The position numbers and the translations under genes are program-made. From Entrophospora sp. SA101 (lineage: Eukaryota > Glomeromycota > Glomeromycetes > Entrophosporales > Entrophosporaceae): DNA of 64,000 nucleotides. Positions 29,457 to 41,405 of the stretch are shown here, piece by piece (within the stretch, counting starts at the first letter, position 1; each line of letters begins with the position of its first letter). Location: positions 1 through 64,000 of the forward strand of contig CAUDNR010001890.1 in the NCBI GenBank assembly GCA_958430865.1. Reading direction: 5' to 3'. A model generated the notes under the pieces. The model searched no databases. It was not told where the DNA came from and saw nothing but the letters and a program-made list of their open reading frames with translations.

Positions 29457-30009
29457 TTTGTTAAATATTATAAATTTTAATAACTTTTTATCTTTTAAAA
29501 TTTTTTTTAAATTTTGATAAAATGTTAATATTAGATTAAAAAATTTACAAGTTTAAATATTAAATTAAAATGAACTTTCCCTAAAAAAAAAAACCTGAAA
29601 AAACTGTTTAATGATTGAATTTTACTACTAAAATCCACTAATTACTGTTTTCTTTGTGACAGATATGGTAAAAGACTCATTTTTAAATAATTTGTTTAAC
29701 AGAATAAATTACGTTTTATTATTATGTCGAGTGAGATTTTTCTATTACCAAATAAAGATATATTAAACAATTTAAATTTTACATTATTATTATTTTGATT
29801 GTTTATAGTGTTTATTTCAAGATTAATTAAACATTTTTTTTATCTAGTCCAATAACACGAGTGACAAAGATTTTGTTACTGTTGGTAATTAGTATTAATG
29901 TATTTTGCTTAAATATATAGAATATTTTAATACTAACTAAACGATATCTCCAATAATAAATTAATAAATAATAATCAATGCATTTTTACATATAATCAAT
30001 AAATAATTA

Positions 30010-30155
30010 TACTTCTACAACATCCATACGAACAAGTTGTTAGTTATAATTACCATCTTCTCAAATATTTGTGAACGTTGATTATATATAAGTTAATTGA
30101 CATTCACGAACTCCTATCTAAAAAAAATTTTCCTTCTGCCCTCTGCAAAATTTCA
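30010..30155. other. Conserved non-coding block with hairpin, unit A
   Basis: From CTACAACATCCATACGAACA through TCCTTCTGCCCTCTGCA, strongly conserved with 33,280-33,435 compared with its surroundings. It contains the 37-nt inverted repeat at 30,071-30,107 (GTGAACGTTGATTA...TTAATTGACATTCAC). Confidence 0.6.
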
Positions 30156-30479
30156 TTTTCCTCAAACAAAGAATATAGTCAGTTATTATCTTTATTATTA
30201 TCAATATATGTTATATGAATTCAATATTACCCATATTAATAAAGATTGAATTACACAATACGTAATAATGACACGAATCATTTTTACGATCAGATCTATT
30301 TAATATTAATTCGGTTAATGAATTTAATTATATGAATTAATAAATAATAAATAATATTGCCATATTAATCTAAGATTGAGTTACACAATGCATAGTATTC
30401 GGGTTAATAGTAAACCTAATTTTATAAACTACAGTAAATATAATTAAAATTAATAAATAATCAAAAGATGTAATTCAAA

Positions 30480-31600
30480 TATCAATATATTATTATATGT
30501 AGTGTTTGTGATGGAATAATTGATTAATTAATCGTTTTGATCTTTTATGTAGAAATATGAAAAAATAATTCATTCTAAAAAAAAATTAAACCCTTTTGAT
30601 TATAGTGAAAACAAAGACTGATTGCGCAGTATTTATTACTATTGCACAATAAATAAATAAGCAATGATATTAATTATTAAAATTTATTTCCAAACCATCC
30701 GATATCTCTATTATGTTAAAAACATTTTATCTTTACAAAATAATTACGTTGACTAGATGACTCGCCATTCGTTATCGCATAATGGATATTAATTATTAAA
30801 ATCTATCTCCAAATCATGCCTTAGAATAGCTACACACTATCTATTACTATTATAATAAATAACAACCACATAGATATTTCGTCATGAAACAATTGATCAT
30901 ATATAATTTTATTTTTATTTTTAGTTTTTTTTTTTTTTTTTGCGAAAGATTGTTTGTTAGTTTTTTTTTTTTTGGATTTATTTTATACATATTTTTAAAA
31001 TACATAGTAATAGATAAATAATGTATAAATATCGTGATCAATCCAATCTTTGCCCAACATAGTGGAAATTTGAAATGTTACATTAATTTTTTATATTGTG
31101 CAATGTAACTTTACAATACACGGCAAACATTCTAATATCTAGCCTTATGTTATAGATTATATAGATTAGATTAATATCATGTAAATTACACAAGCTTGGT
31201 CAAATTACCTCAGGTAATAATAATTGTGGTGAACTTTTTAATCACGAAAGATTTTGAATGGATTAATTAATAAATAATGATAATTTTTTTATTACCAAAA
31301 TATGCTAATCAACTATTGATCTATTTCATCTGATTTTTGGATAAACTAATTTGCATTCAATTTCTGTTCAAGTAATGTTAGTTGACATGCAGAATTCTAA
31401 ACCACTTGTTTGGCAATTTTCATATGCCACGATTAGTAATTACGATTTTAATGATGCTCTCAGTAAATCTCTTCATAGCAAAAAATAGAAGAATGGAAGT
31501 AAATGTTAATAATATCGAAATTATACACTGAAAAATATTGCTTATAAATTTGGCCAGGCGTTAACATATTAATATCAGTATTACTTAATTTAATACTAAT
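30480..31600. other. AT-rich spacer between units A and B
   Basis: No gene. It has long T-runs near 30,920-30,975, where the two contigs differ in sequence but not length, and a motif CTTGGTCAAATTACCTCAGG at 31,196-31,215 related to those at 20,129 and 59,985. An imperfect palindrome TAACATATTAATATC...AATACTAATATGTTA spans about 31,562-31,606. Confidence 0.5.
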
Positions 31601-31605
31601 ATGTT

Positions 31606-31960
31606 ACTGTGAAATTTTACTTTACAATATTGTTTTGTCTTTATAAAAAATCAATTATAAATGTTTTGTTAGTGTATAATAAACTTGTTAGATAAAAAAA
31701 TTATTTGCTTTATTGAGAAATATATTTTTGGTCGATATTAATCCTACAAATCCTTAAGAATTTTTTAAAGATGTGTGAGAAATTGTGCCAAATGATTCAT
31801 CATCAAAAAATTCAATATTCCGAAAAAATTATAATCATAATCATGGAATAAATACATTCACTTTAAGTTAATTTTTCCTTCTCTAAAATAGATTCTGCAT
31901 TTATTTTTTTAATGGTAATTCTAATGATTTTAACGGTAATTTGAAACTTATTATTCTTTT
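31606..31960 (-). pseudogene. Kinase fragment, unit B
   Basis: The minus strand carries DDESFGTISHTSLKN (glycine-loop region), then AKQYCKVKFHSN, homologous to the first exons of the kinase in unit A. The rest of the kinase is absent because unit B starts here. Confidence 0.6.
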
Positions 31961-32171
31961 TTGTTTTTTTCTTTGTTGTAATCTCTTCCCCTTCTCCACT
32001 TTGCCTTATCATTTGAACAACTATGTAAAGTGGTCTTTCTACATTTATGAATGTTTTTGTTGACCTTCAATAAATTTCTGCTGCAGCTTTTATAAATAAT
32101 TTAATATTAACAAATATAATAACACATTATAAAATTTGAAAAATAATCGGGAAAATAGTATTCGTGTTATT

Positions 32172-32277
32172 ACTCGTGCAATAGTGAATTGGTAGCGAGT
32201 TCGATGTCCATTGGGCACACGATGCGAAGACATGGGTCCAGGTCGATCGTAAAGATCCTTTCATGAGTTGTGCGAGT
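32172..32277 (+). other. Possible tRNA-derived (SINE-like) block
   Basis: A segment with AGTGAATTGGTAGCGAGTTCGA (A-box-like) and AGGTCGATCGT (B-box-like), framed by ACTCGTGCAA and TTGTGCGAGT. A diverged relative lies at about 28,650-28,745, where the B-box-like part reads AGTTCGATTGT. No clean cloverleaf can be drawn, so it is not called a tRNA. Confidence 0.3.
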
Positions 32278-32475
32278 CTAACTTAACTAAGTCCCCCCAC
32301 AATCATGCATGATTATTTTTAAAAAATTCGATGTATATATAATACACTCATGGTGAATCTCAATTTAGTGTAATGAAGTAAAAAATAAGAAATTATGTTG
32401 TTTAAAAGCGAGAGAAAAAACTTGGATTTTTTATTTATTTGTTATTATTATATATTATAATTATAAAAATTAAAA

Positions 32476-32531
32476 TTAAAAAAAAAACAAGAGAATGAAA
32501 AAATAGGTCATAAATTGAGTGGATTGTCGTA

Positions 32532-32566
<35 letters not shown>

Positions 32567-32784
32567 AGGTGGTGTAATTGTAGTTGTTGTAGTTGGCTTA
32601 ATTGCTGTAAAGACCGAATTTCATATTGGTGTAAATTAAGTTGTCTTCTAATTGGTGGTTGTCATGGTCGTCTAACTACAGTTGTGGGAGTAGGAGTTGG
32701 GAAAAGTTGAGGTGGTTGTGATAAAGGAATGAATTGTTGATGCATTAAAAATGCTAACGAATTGTAGTTGTTGTTATTATTCAT
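32476..32784 (-). pseudogene. Poly-Gln low-complexity gene, unit B, single TGA
   Basis: A 103-codon frame: MNNNNYNSLAFLMHQQFIPL, a Pro/Thr stretch, TTVVRRP, TGA, then QPPIRRQLNLHQYEIRSLQQ, a Gln tract of about 11, and a Phe/Leu-rich end. The paralogue has CGA (Arg) at the TGA position, so this is one transition from an open frame. The poly-Gln tract is a TTG/CAA microsatellite. Function unknown. Confidence 0.5.
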
Positions 32785-33279
32785 TTTTGTTGATATTTTG
32801 CAAATTTAATTAATTATTTTATAAACTTTTTATCTTTTAAATTTTTTTTTTTTGATTTTTGACAAAATGTTAGTATTAGATTAAAAAAATTACAAGTTTA
32901 AATATTAAATTAAAATGAACTTTAAAAAAATCCTGAAAATTACAAAAACTGTTTAAGGATCAAATTTTTATTACTAAAATCTATCAATTACTTTTTTAAT
33001 TTGTAACTATACGTGAAAAAAAACTTGTAAACAGACAGATATGTTAAAAAGACTCATTTTAAATAATTTGTTTAACAAATAAATTACTTTTTATGTCGAA
33101 TGAGATTTTTCCATTACCAAATAAAGATATATTATACAATTTAAATTTGGCATTATTATTTGTTTGTTTAATTGCTTTATATTGTAATGTTTAGATTTTG
33201 TTACTATTGGTATTAAATATATACTGATATGTCAAATGATATCATTATAATATAATTAATAAATAATTTATTTATTTAC

Positions 33280-33435
33280 CTACAACATCCATACGAACAA
33301 GTTGTTAGTTATCATAGTCACAAAGTAATTACCTCTTCTCCAATATTTGTGAACGTTAATTATATTTAAGTTAATTAACATTCACGATTCCTATCTAAAA
33401 AAAAATTTCCTTCTGCCCTCTGCAGAATTTTCGGG
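33280..33435. other. Conserved non-coding block with hairpin, unit B
   Basis: Counterpart of 30,010-30,155. The 37-nt inverted repeat is at 33,349-33,385 (GTGAACGTTAATTA...TTAATTAACATTCAC). Differences from unit A within the stem are A-U to G-U type changes, leaving pairing possible. Confidence 0.6.
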
Positions 33436-33504
33436 ACCATGCATTTTTCGCGAAGATGCTTTAAAAAAGTAGATTAATTATTATCATCTCTTTTTTTTTT
33501 ATAA

Positions 33505-33711
33505 TTGGTGTATTATTGTTTTAGGATTATGTTATCTAATTCTTTAATATATATCTTTATTTACCATTGTAAAAATCAAATGTTTTATTTCTCACGGCCA
33601 AATTTAGATATGATTTTAGAAGATCGTAATGATCCTAGTGGCCAAATTCGTGAACATAGTAAAATACATGTTCTAAAAAAGAATAGAACTCTACAACAAA
33701 TAATTTTTTAA
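33505..33711 (+). CDS. Small hypothetical frame
   Basis: A 68-codon frame whose second half, NLDMILEDRNDPSGQIREHS then KIHVLKKNRTLQQIIF, looks protein-like (hydrophilic, non-repetitive). The first half is aromatic-rich and may be intron or untranslated. Not recognised. The same sequence is at 53,830-54,036. Confidence 0.25.
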   Translation: MVYYCFRIMLSNSLIYIFIYHCKNQMFYFSRPNLDMILEDRNDPSGQIREHSKIHVLKKNRTLQQIIF

Positions 33712-34439
33712 CAAAATCTTTTTATTACATTGAAACTAAAGACTATTCTATCGCTATTTTTTAAAAGGTAGGTCAGAAAGTGACTTCTATACTTTTTAAA
33801 ATTTGCGCAAGATTTAGGATGTCTTTAGACCGAGCCAACTATGCTTCGTATGATGCTTTTGGTAGATAAAAACGGACGGTCTTTTTTTTAATGGTTAATA
33901 TTAGTATTGGTCGCTTATCCCCCCCCCCGTTGTATGTGAAATTGAATCTATAAAATTTGGAATGGGGTATTAGATATGAAATTCTGATTGGCTGAATTCA
34001 CATAAATTTTCATTTTCCCCAAAAATTTTTTTTTTACCTTTTATTTTTCTAAACATAAAAAATATAAAATTTTATTTGAAAAATACTTTTTTAAACAATG
34101 AATTTAGCTTGGTTTTAAATTTAAACAATAAATATGCCAGTCATTATTTTTTTATGTTATAGAATCAATATTACCCATATTAATATAAGATTGAATTACA
34201 CAATACATAATAATGACACGAAATCATTTTTACGAATTCGGATCTATTTAATATTAATTCGGTTAATAGTGAATCCAATATGAATTAATAAATAATAAAT
34301 TTTAATAAATAATATGGCCCATATTAATTTAAGATTAATTACACAATGCAATAGTATTCGGGTTAATAGTAAATCTAATTTTATAGGCTATAATAAATAT
34401 AATTGAATTAATAAATAATCAAATTTCTATTTAGTTTTA

Positions 34440-34940
34440 AAGTTGATGTGTTAGTGTAACCCACACTATACAACAATGTCATGAGCATAACTTGTGGCCA
34501 CGTGATCAAATTAAACCCAGCTGAAGAAATAATTTTTTTTTAACAAAGAAATGTTATTATCTTTTCTAGAGATAAACTGTAGAATCACGATTGGTCAATT
34601 AATTAATTTATTCCATCAATATTATATGTATATGCATTATAATATAATATTTATATGTTTTAATCACGCTCCAATAATAAATATGATAAATATATAATAA
34701 TAATAACCTTTTCCAGCAAAAACAGTCTTCGAGGTCATCTGACCAAATTTGATGTTTTTTTTTATAATATGAAATAAAGATTTAATTTATAATATAAGGC
34801 TAGATATTTTAATATTAAGTACATATTTTTATATAACTATTCCATATATATTTATATGAATCTTATTGATATTTAAAGTTGAAAATGATCGACATAATAT
34901 AAAAGGAATGTTTTGTTTAGAAAAGTCACTCAGCCCTGAT
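34440..34940. other. AT-rich intergenic, inverted GGTCA motif
   Basis: No gene. It contains TCTTCGAGGTCATCTGACCA at 34,726-34,745, a GGTCAnnTGACC-type palindrome in the opposite orientation to those at 20,129 and 31,196. Confidence 0.45.
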
Positions 34941-35307
34941 CATTCCTTAAATATCGTCATAAAGGTTTTTTACGCTCTTTTTGAGCAATTTTGTAATTCT
35001 TTATTTTTATCAAGTGTTGTATTTAATCCCTCTTTTTTTTTTGCCTTTTTAGTTCTTCAATTATTTGCTCATATTCGATAATGCCAATGTAATATATCCT
35101 CTGTCTTCTGATTTTATTTGTGTATCTGACAACTCTCTATAAGCTGTGTTTCTGGATCTGGTAAAGGAGTTTGGGTTTGTTGTGTCTTAGTCTTTTTGTT
35201 TTGACTATTTTTCTTCAGTTTCTTCTAAAGAAATCAAATTATCTCTTTTTTTTGCAAATCTCCGCATTAGATTCTTTTTTGTTCCACGTAATGAATATTT
35301 TGTGGTG
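34940..35307 (-). pseudogene. Degenerate coiled-coil-like gene, partial
   Basis: Minus-strand pieces in several frames read LMRRFAKKRDNLISLEETEE, AYRELSDTQIKSEDRGYITL, EYEQIIEELK and LNTTLDKNKELQNCSK. They suggest a Lys/Glu-rich, probably coiled-coil protein, now broken. The fuller version is at 55,265-55,800 in the second contig, where it extends upstream into a Gln-rich segment. Family not recognised. Confidence 0.35.
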
Positions 35308-35376
35308 GAGGGAAACATGGATTCAAATGATTATAGTAACATCCTTGCTGGACACTTTATACCATGGGTTAATAAT
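35301..35376 (+). mobile_element. Tc1 transposase scrap at contig end, 76 bp
   Basis: Sequence from TGTGGTGGAGGG to the Ns is identical to the complement of 58,523-58,598 in the Tc1-like element. Its first 7 bases, TGTGGTG, are shared with the continuing locus (55,626-55,632). This looks like a contig end extended through a short shared word rather than a real insertion. Confidence 0.85.
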
Positions 35377-35386
35377 NNNNNNNNNN
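35377..35386. other. Assembly gap (10 N)
   Basis: Ten Ns join two contigs whose sequences largely duplicate each other. Any reading frame crossing it is meaningless. Confidence 1.
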
Positions 35387-35538
35387 ATTCATTTATTAGT
35401 ATCTATACTAGTTTCAAAAATAATTTTGAACTTTTAAAGGCAATTATAACATGATGTTGACCCAGGTCAAACCCGGGTCAATTAAATCATGACCCGACCC
35501 GACCCGTTCGGGTCAACCCGACTCGTTTCGGAGCTCTA
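35387..35538 (-). mobile_element. Right end of the hAT element, second contig
   Basis: Matches 16,112-16,263, ending TCGTTTCGGAGCTCTA followed by the target sequence ATATTATA. The contig starts inside this element. Confidence 0.9.
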
Positions 35539-36424
35539 ATATTATAATTTTTCCTTCTTGGTTTCACTAATTAGTTTAACCAATAATCTTTTCCTTGGCT
35601 CCTTTTGAACAGACTTCTATTTTAATTTCTGGACGTGAAAAAGAAGAGCTTCTTATAATATTAAGATTTTCTGGTTTTATATTAAGGGAGTTGATAATTA
35701 TATTTGCATCTTCTTTGAAGCAAGTAGCTGCCAACATCATTATGGGTGCTTCTTGAAACATATTTCTCAACTTTCCCAAATTACTCCATGATGGTCTGTA
35801 AAATCAGAAAAATTTATTATTTTAAAAAAATTAAAATACAACTTAAAATATAGAAACAAACCTAAAATGTCTATATTCTTTAATAGAATGAGCTTCATCA
35901 ATTACAAAACATAAACCAAATTTTTCATAGATCCTATGCAGCATTTTCTGAAATCCAATATTTTTGTCAAAGTTTTCAGGAGTTACAAGAATTTTGGTAA
36001 AACCAGATAATAGTTCTTCAAATACTTTTTTTTGATGAGATGCTGATTTTCCATTTGAAGTATAAAGATCAGCACAAGGGATACCCATTTTAGTGACTTC
36101 AATCTAAAAGAATTATATTAGTAATTTTTTCTAGAACAGATTTAATAAATATTCAATTAAAATTACCATACCACTTGATCATCTATGAGTGCTTTCAAAG
36201 GACTGAAAACTACTGTAAGGCCTTCACATAATAAAGCAGAGGCAGAGTAGCATAGAGTTTTTCCTCCACCTGTTGGTAACAAAATCATTGTGTCCTTACC
36301 TTGTACAAAGGAAAATATGCTTTCTCTTTGACATTCTCTATATGCTGCATACTTAAAAAATTTAGTGATCAGTGACATAATCAAACTTGTTGGTGGAGGA
36401 GGAGTATGAGATAATGATGAATCA

Positions 36425-36666
36425 AAAGAGTATTGATCTGGTAATTGGAGAGACTTATCAGGAAATCTGTTATACATATTATGTTTTAGATAAAAATTAC
36501 ATGCACGACAGAGTCCTGATGATGATGCTTTTGGAAAACTGTGACAAAGAGTATTGATCTGGTAATTGGAGAGACTTATCAGGAAATCTGTTATACATAT
36601 TATGTTTTAGATAAAAATTACATGCACGACAGAGTCCTGATGATGATGCTTTTGGAAAACTGTGAC
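36425..36666. repeat. 121-bp tandem duplication, second contig only
   Basis: Units 36,425-36,545 and 36,546-36,666, both starting AAAGAGTATTGATCTGG. The first contig has one unit (17,534-17,654). Confidence 0.95.
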
Positions 36667-36714
36667 ATGCCAAACATTTAGAAATTGTATTAAAATCATG
36701 AATAAAGTGTGCAA

Positions 36715-36891
36715 TAGTGTTGGTCGCCAAAACTGTTTTGAAAAGGCGAAAGTCAAAACTAAAATTAAAAGTTATATGTCAAAACTAAATCAAAAGTTAA
36801 TAGTCAAAAATCAAAACTAGTTTTGACTTATGGCGAAACCTTTTGGCTTTCGCGCGGCTGCGAAACTCTCTAGTTTTGGAAACCAACACTA
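36715..36891. mobile_element. hAT MITE in RecQ exon, second contig
   Basis: Same 177-bp element and GTGTGCAA target duplication as 17,703-17,879. Confidence 0.95.
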
Positions 36892-37732
36892 GTGTGCAAA
36901 AGATGGTTTGTATTCAAATGACATCATTTTTCTTTGAAATTCTTTTCCATATAGTATTAAATCTTGATCAAAATCAAAAGATATTAATTCTTGGTTTTGT
37001 TGCATGATCCTTTCAGACCTCTCTCTATTTCTTTCCTGTATTCTTTCCACATTTCTTGCTCTTTGAGAATCTTGAGTGTTGGCAATTTTTTTGATATTTT
37101 CAATGTCTTCAAAGGTAAGATCTTCAAGACCAGCAATTAATCTAGCCTTTTTTATAGTTTCCAAAAGTCCTTCATTATGATGAATTACTGTTAAACTATG
37201 ACATGCAGCAAAAGACTGCCAAAAGTCTATTTTTTTATCTAGAAAAATATTCTTTTCACGATTTAATGATTCATTATATGAAGTACAAATGTGAATAACA
37301 AGGCTTTGCTGGGGATTCAAGGTAAAACTTTCTTGTGGCATTTTTCTAAAAGCCTTTCATTCAATATCTGAATACATTAAAAGATGAGTTCCTTGAGTTC
37401 TAATTCTGAATTATTTTTCAACCAGCATACCTCATCCCAGCATAAAGAATGATCACCACTTAGGTGTGCTACTAGTCCATCTACTTGCACATGAAACAGT
37501 TCTTCATCTGTTGGTGTTACTATTTCTGGTGTTGTTTTTCTCAAGGTAGCAGCATACACACAATTCCGAAAATATTGCATAATTGGTTGCTCAAAAGATT
37601 TCCAAATATTATTTTTATCTATAAATATATATATATATATAAATTATATGTATGTGTGTATATATATATAAAAATTATTTATTATATTTATATGTATATA
37701 TGTATATGTGTATATATATAAATTATATATAC

Positions 37733-38596
37733 AGTCAGACCTCCATAAATGCTCCCCCCTTGGGACCAAGAGACAGTGTGCATTTATGGAGGGCGTGCAT
37801 TTATGGAGAGAAGCAATTTCATTGGTCACAAATGATACACAATATTTTAAATCAGGGTTGGTGAATGTGTGGTCCATTGGTGGTCCATTGATGGTCTATT
37901 GGGTCCATTAGTGTAACATTTTAACTATATTTAGTATTTTATTAATGGCAATGGACCAGCTCAAAGTCCATCAGTTCTCAATGGACCAGTCAATTTGCCA
38001 ACCCTGTTTTAAATACAGTAATACTAAAATAACTATCCATTGTAGTTCGTTTTGGTGAATTTACTTTTTTTATATTGATATATCTTTCAATTTTATTTGT
38101 TTGTAGTGTTATTTTCTTGCTGTAATAAAAATGAATGCACGGTTTCAAGACCTCTAATGCTTCCTCAAGGCTTAATGTCATCTTCTCAAAATTGTCAGCA
38201 GGTACATTCATTTTATTTTTTTATATTTCTGCAAGTTCTTTGATTATTTTATCATCATCTGGAACCTCATAGACAATATTTTCTTCAGGGATATTCAAAA
38301 AAATCCATCAACTTGTATTTTATGAAAGCATTTAGTGACACAAAGTCATGAAATTGGATTGCATTACATATTGGAAATTATCCAATCAAATCAAAATTTT
38401 TGCAGATGATTTCTAAATATATCCTAGTTACACGATGAATTTTATACATTAGTCACGTGGGTGCATTTATGGAGGGAGTTTTCATATGAGTGGGACTGAA
38501 AAAATACCGTGCAGTGCAGAATATGGAGGGTGTGCATTTATCATTAAGTCCTGAGGTTGGGACCAAGACATAGTGTGCATTTATGGAGGTCTGACT
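37733..38596 (-). mobile_element. Pogo/Fot1-like element, second contig
   Basis: Same as 18,721-19,584, including the degenerate transposase tail (38,007-38,312). Confidence 0.85.
37853..38006. mobile_element. Nested hAT MITE, second contig
   Basis: Same as 18,841-18,994 with the TTTTAAAT target duplication. Confidence 0.95.
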
Positions 38597-40506
38597 ATAT
38601 ATATATATATATGGTGGTACAAAATATTAGAAATAGTCAATTAAGTTAAAACGACCGATTTCTATTGGATATAAGGAGAAATTTTTTTTTAAATAAATTA
38701 TATAGTGGTAATGAGGAATTTTTTTGGTCCGATATTCTCCGATAAAATTTTCCTAAACTGGGCGAAATTTTTTAACTCTGACGTTGAATTAATTAACATG
38801 TTTTTAATAAAATTTTCAAGGTTCAATAAATTAAGATGTCTTTAAAATTTATTCGATTTATGAAACTTATTCAAATATTTTTTTATTTCAAAAATTAATA
38901 TTATAAATTTTTCGGATAATTAAATTTGGTGATATTAATATGTCACTAACATGTTTCGCTGATCGATTGTAATTGTTCAATGAAAAATCATGCGCTCAAA
39001 ACTTTAATTTATTATATATACAATACAATCATTTTTTGGAATGAGTGTAATGAACACCATTAATTGCATTTAGTTTATAAAACTTATATATATCAAATAT
39101 GAAAAAATAAATCCTTCAAAAAAAATTTTAATGACACAAGTTTGGTCAATGACCTCGGAAGTGGGTTTTAATTTTTTCAATTTTATACTTGCGAAAATTA
39201 TTTTAAAAAGGTATTCCTCATTTTTTATTAAACAAACGGAGATGATTTTTACTGGTCTCATTTTTATATTGAAAAAGATTCTTACCTTCATAAACAACAA
39301 TAGTTTATACTCTTTTATTTATTTTTCCTATTTCTAATAGTTACGATTATACTTAATTCGTGATACGTGAAACAACTGCAATAATTGCATAATAGAATTT
39401 GGCACAAATTTTCGCAGATCACTAATTGAAATTTTCCGGAACCCATACTTCATTCCTAAAAAACTACTATTTATACGAATTTATAAATTGTATTTGCAAA
39501 TGTAATAAATAGTAAGAAACCCAAAGTTTTAATATACAAATTTTCAAATGGACTTTCTTATAAAATATTTTATCTTTATATGGAGGGACCGCTGGATTCT
39601 TGCCTAAAATTGCTATATAAAACTTAAGATTCAAGTATAATATTTAATTATTTATTCAAGAAAAAAAAATATAAATAAGCGTTTGTAATTAGTTTTATTC
39701 AAAAAAAAAAGAAATATAAATAGATGTTTGGTTACTTTGAAAAGTTTAAATTTCACGTGAGGGACGGTTATATTCCAAAAATTCTAAAAATTATTATTAT
39801 TAATATTGTTTATTATCGCCACAAAATTATACTAGCGATCGGCAAAATTTTGCAGTAAACAAATAGAATTATTGAAATTTAAATTTGATGCTAGTTATAT
39901 GTAATTAATGTCATAAATAAATACAATTCATTTTCACTTTAACACATCTTTCCTTCTAAAAAAAATTAATACCAAAACAATCAAAATAATTGTTAGTTTT
40001 CTGATTTTTTTGTTTTTTTCCGTTTTAAGGTTAGTATTGATGCGGTGCGAACGTAAAATTTTTCCGCGTTGCCCAGCCTACACTGTGCAAGGTGTGATGA
40101 AGATTTTTATTTATACGGTCTACTTTAATTTACGCAAGCAAAATTCTGCTGAATCATATACACTGACTATATTAATATTTAATTAGTAAATTTATAAAAT
40201 CAAGTTTATTCGGATCTTTATTTTTTTCTCCTTATCATAATTATATAAACATCCTCAAATTCTCTTTTTTTTTAAAAAAAAATCAAATATGAAAAAATAA
40301 TTCCTTCTAAAAAAATTCTAAAAAATTAATCCTTTAAATATAAACAATACACTTTGATTAAGTTGAATGGAAATTAAAATAATACGAAAATTAGCTACTA
40401 AATCATGATGGTGAGCAGAAAAGACTCTGAAAACATTGATTTAATAAAAAATCAAAGAAAAATCGCTAATTTTTCGCTCATATAATTACAATTGCTTTTT
40501 TTCGAT
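38597..40506. other. Intergenic, second contig copy
   Basis: Same as 19,585-21,493. No gene; contains the GGTCA...TGACC motif at about 39,141 and the upstream block of HMG-like copy B. Confidence 0.5.
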
Positions 40507-40828
40507 AATAAATAAAAATCAGTCTCTTTCCACCACTGCGAAATTATCTAGTGGCAAAATTATTACTATTTGCGTACCTGAACTTAAAAATGCACAATTA
40601 CTTCTTGAAAATAACACAAATTCAGGGCTACCAGGTCCTCAATTACTTTTCTATCTTGCCTTGTTAAATGAGCTCACACAACAAATTCCTGATTTTAAGA
40701 TTAGTAATGCAGAATTGGCAAAAGTTTTTACTAATTCTTGGAGGAATTCCAGCATTGAATACACAAACGAATTTATTATCCTAGCAGACTTAACTAAATA
40801 TCCAACTCGAAAGTTGGAAATTAGTTAA
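40507..40828 (+). pseudogene. HMG-box-like copy B, second contig
   Basis: Same as 21,494-21,815: no start codon, a 10-bp deletion before the usual stop, and a hairpin at 40,790-40,828. The decayed B2 fragment with its hairpin follows at 40,943-41,082. Confidence 0.55.
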
Positions 40829-41405
40829 GTAATCAATTTATAATTTTTTTGATTAGATAACACAACCAACAAATAACCAATAATATCTGAAACACACAAT
40901 CAAAAAAACAACATTTCGAAAAATAAGATTCAGATTTACAGCTCCTAAATTACTTTTTTATCATTAATAATGTGGAATTTTTACCAATCCTTGGAGGAAT
41001 TCCAGCACTGAATATACAAATGAATTTATTATTCTGACAGACAACGTGAACTTGATTAAATATCCAACTCAAAGTTGGATATTGGTTATGAATTAATTTT
41101 GCAAAATATATTTACAATTTTTTTTGGGAATCGTTATTATTAAAATCAGTTACAATGTAAATTTATTTCGGAAAATAAATTTTTTATCAAGACTATTATT
41201 TTAAATTGATAATATCGTAACATATTTTTTTATTAATTCAACATTTTTTGTTAGTTATTTTTTATAATATTTTAATAAGTTTCATTTATAGACTTATAGA
41301 TTAGATTTACTTTATTTATAATATAATAAAACAAAAGATTGGCATCCTTCAAAAAAAATAATGTCTCCAATATATTGTTGGCAAATGATCATGTAATTTA
41401 ATAAC

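Larger units (their letters stand above)
27575..30480. repeat. Segmental duplication unit A
   Basis: Blocks from this interval recur in the same order at 31,606-34,440: kinase exon 1, a tRNA-like block, a poly-N/Q gene, conserved AT-rich blocks, and the conserved hairpin block. Two MITEs in unit A (28,086 and 28,177) and one in its poly-N gene (28,996) are absent from unit B. Confidence 0.8.
31606..34440. repeat. Segmental duplication unit B
   Basis: Second copy of the module described at 27,575-30,480, lacking the three MITEs, so the MITE insertions postdate the duplication or were never in this copy. Confidence 0.8.
35539..37622 (-). pseudogene. RecQ-like helicase, second contig copy, 3' part missing
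   Basis: Same exons as 16,264-18,610: motif III exon (35,547-35,795), a single DEAH exon (35,862-36,103), motif I exon (36,172-36,714, containing a 121-bp tandem repeat), the MITE, and the transposase-like N-terminal region (36,892-37,622). Motifs IV-VI and the zinc domain are absent because the contig starts in the hAT element. The extra 121 bp (not a multiple of three) shifts the frame in the CxxC segment, an additional lesion in this copy. Confidence 0.85.

Noticed and set aside
32172..32277. tRNA gene
   Set aside because: Box-like motifs and an outer inverted repeat are present, but no consistent cloverleaf or anticodon stem can be drawn. Kept only as a low-confidence tRNA-derived block.
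32519..32710. Cys-rich plus-strand frame
   Set aside because: It is the reverse reading of a TTG/CAA (poly-Gln) microsatellite.
35171..35437. Open frame crossing the run of Ns
   Set aside because: It spans an assembly gap and joins unrelated sequences.
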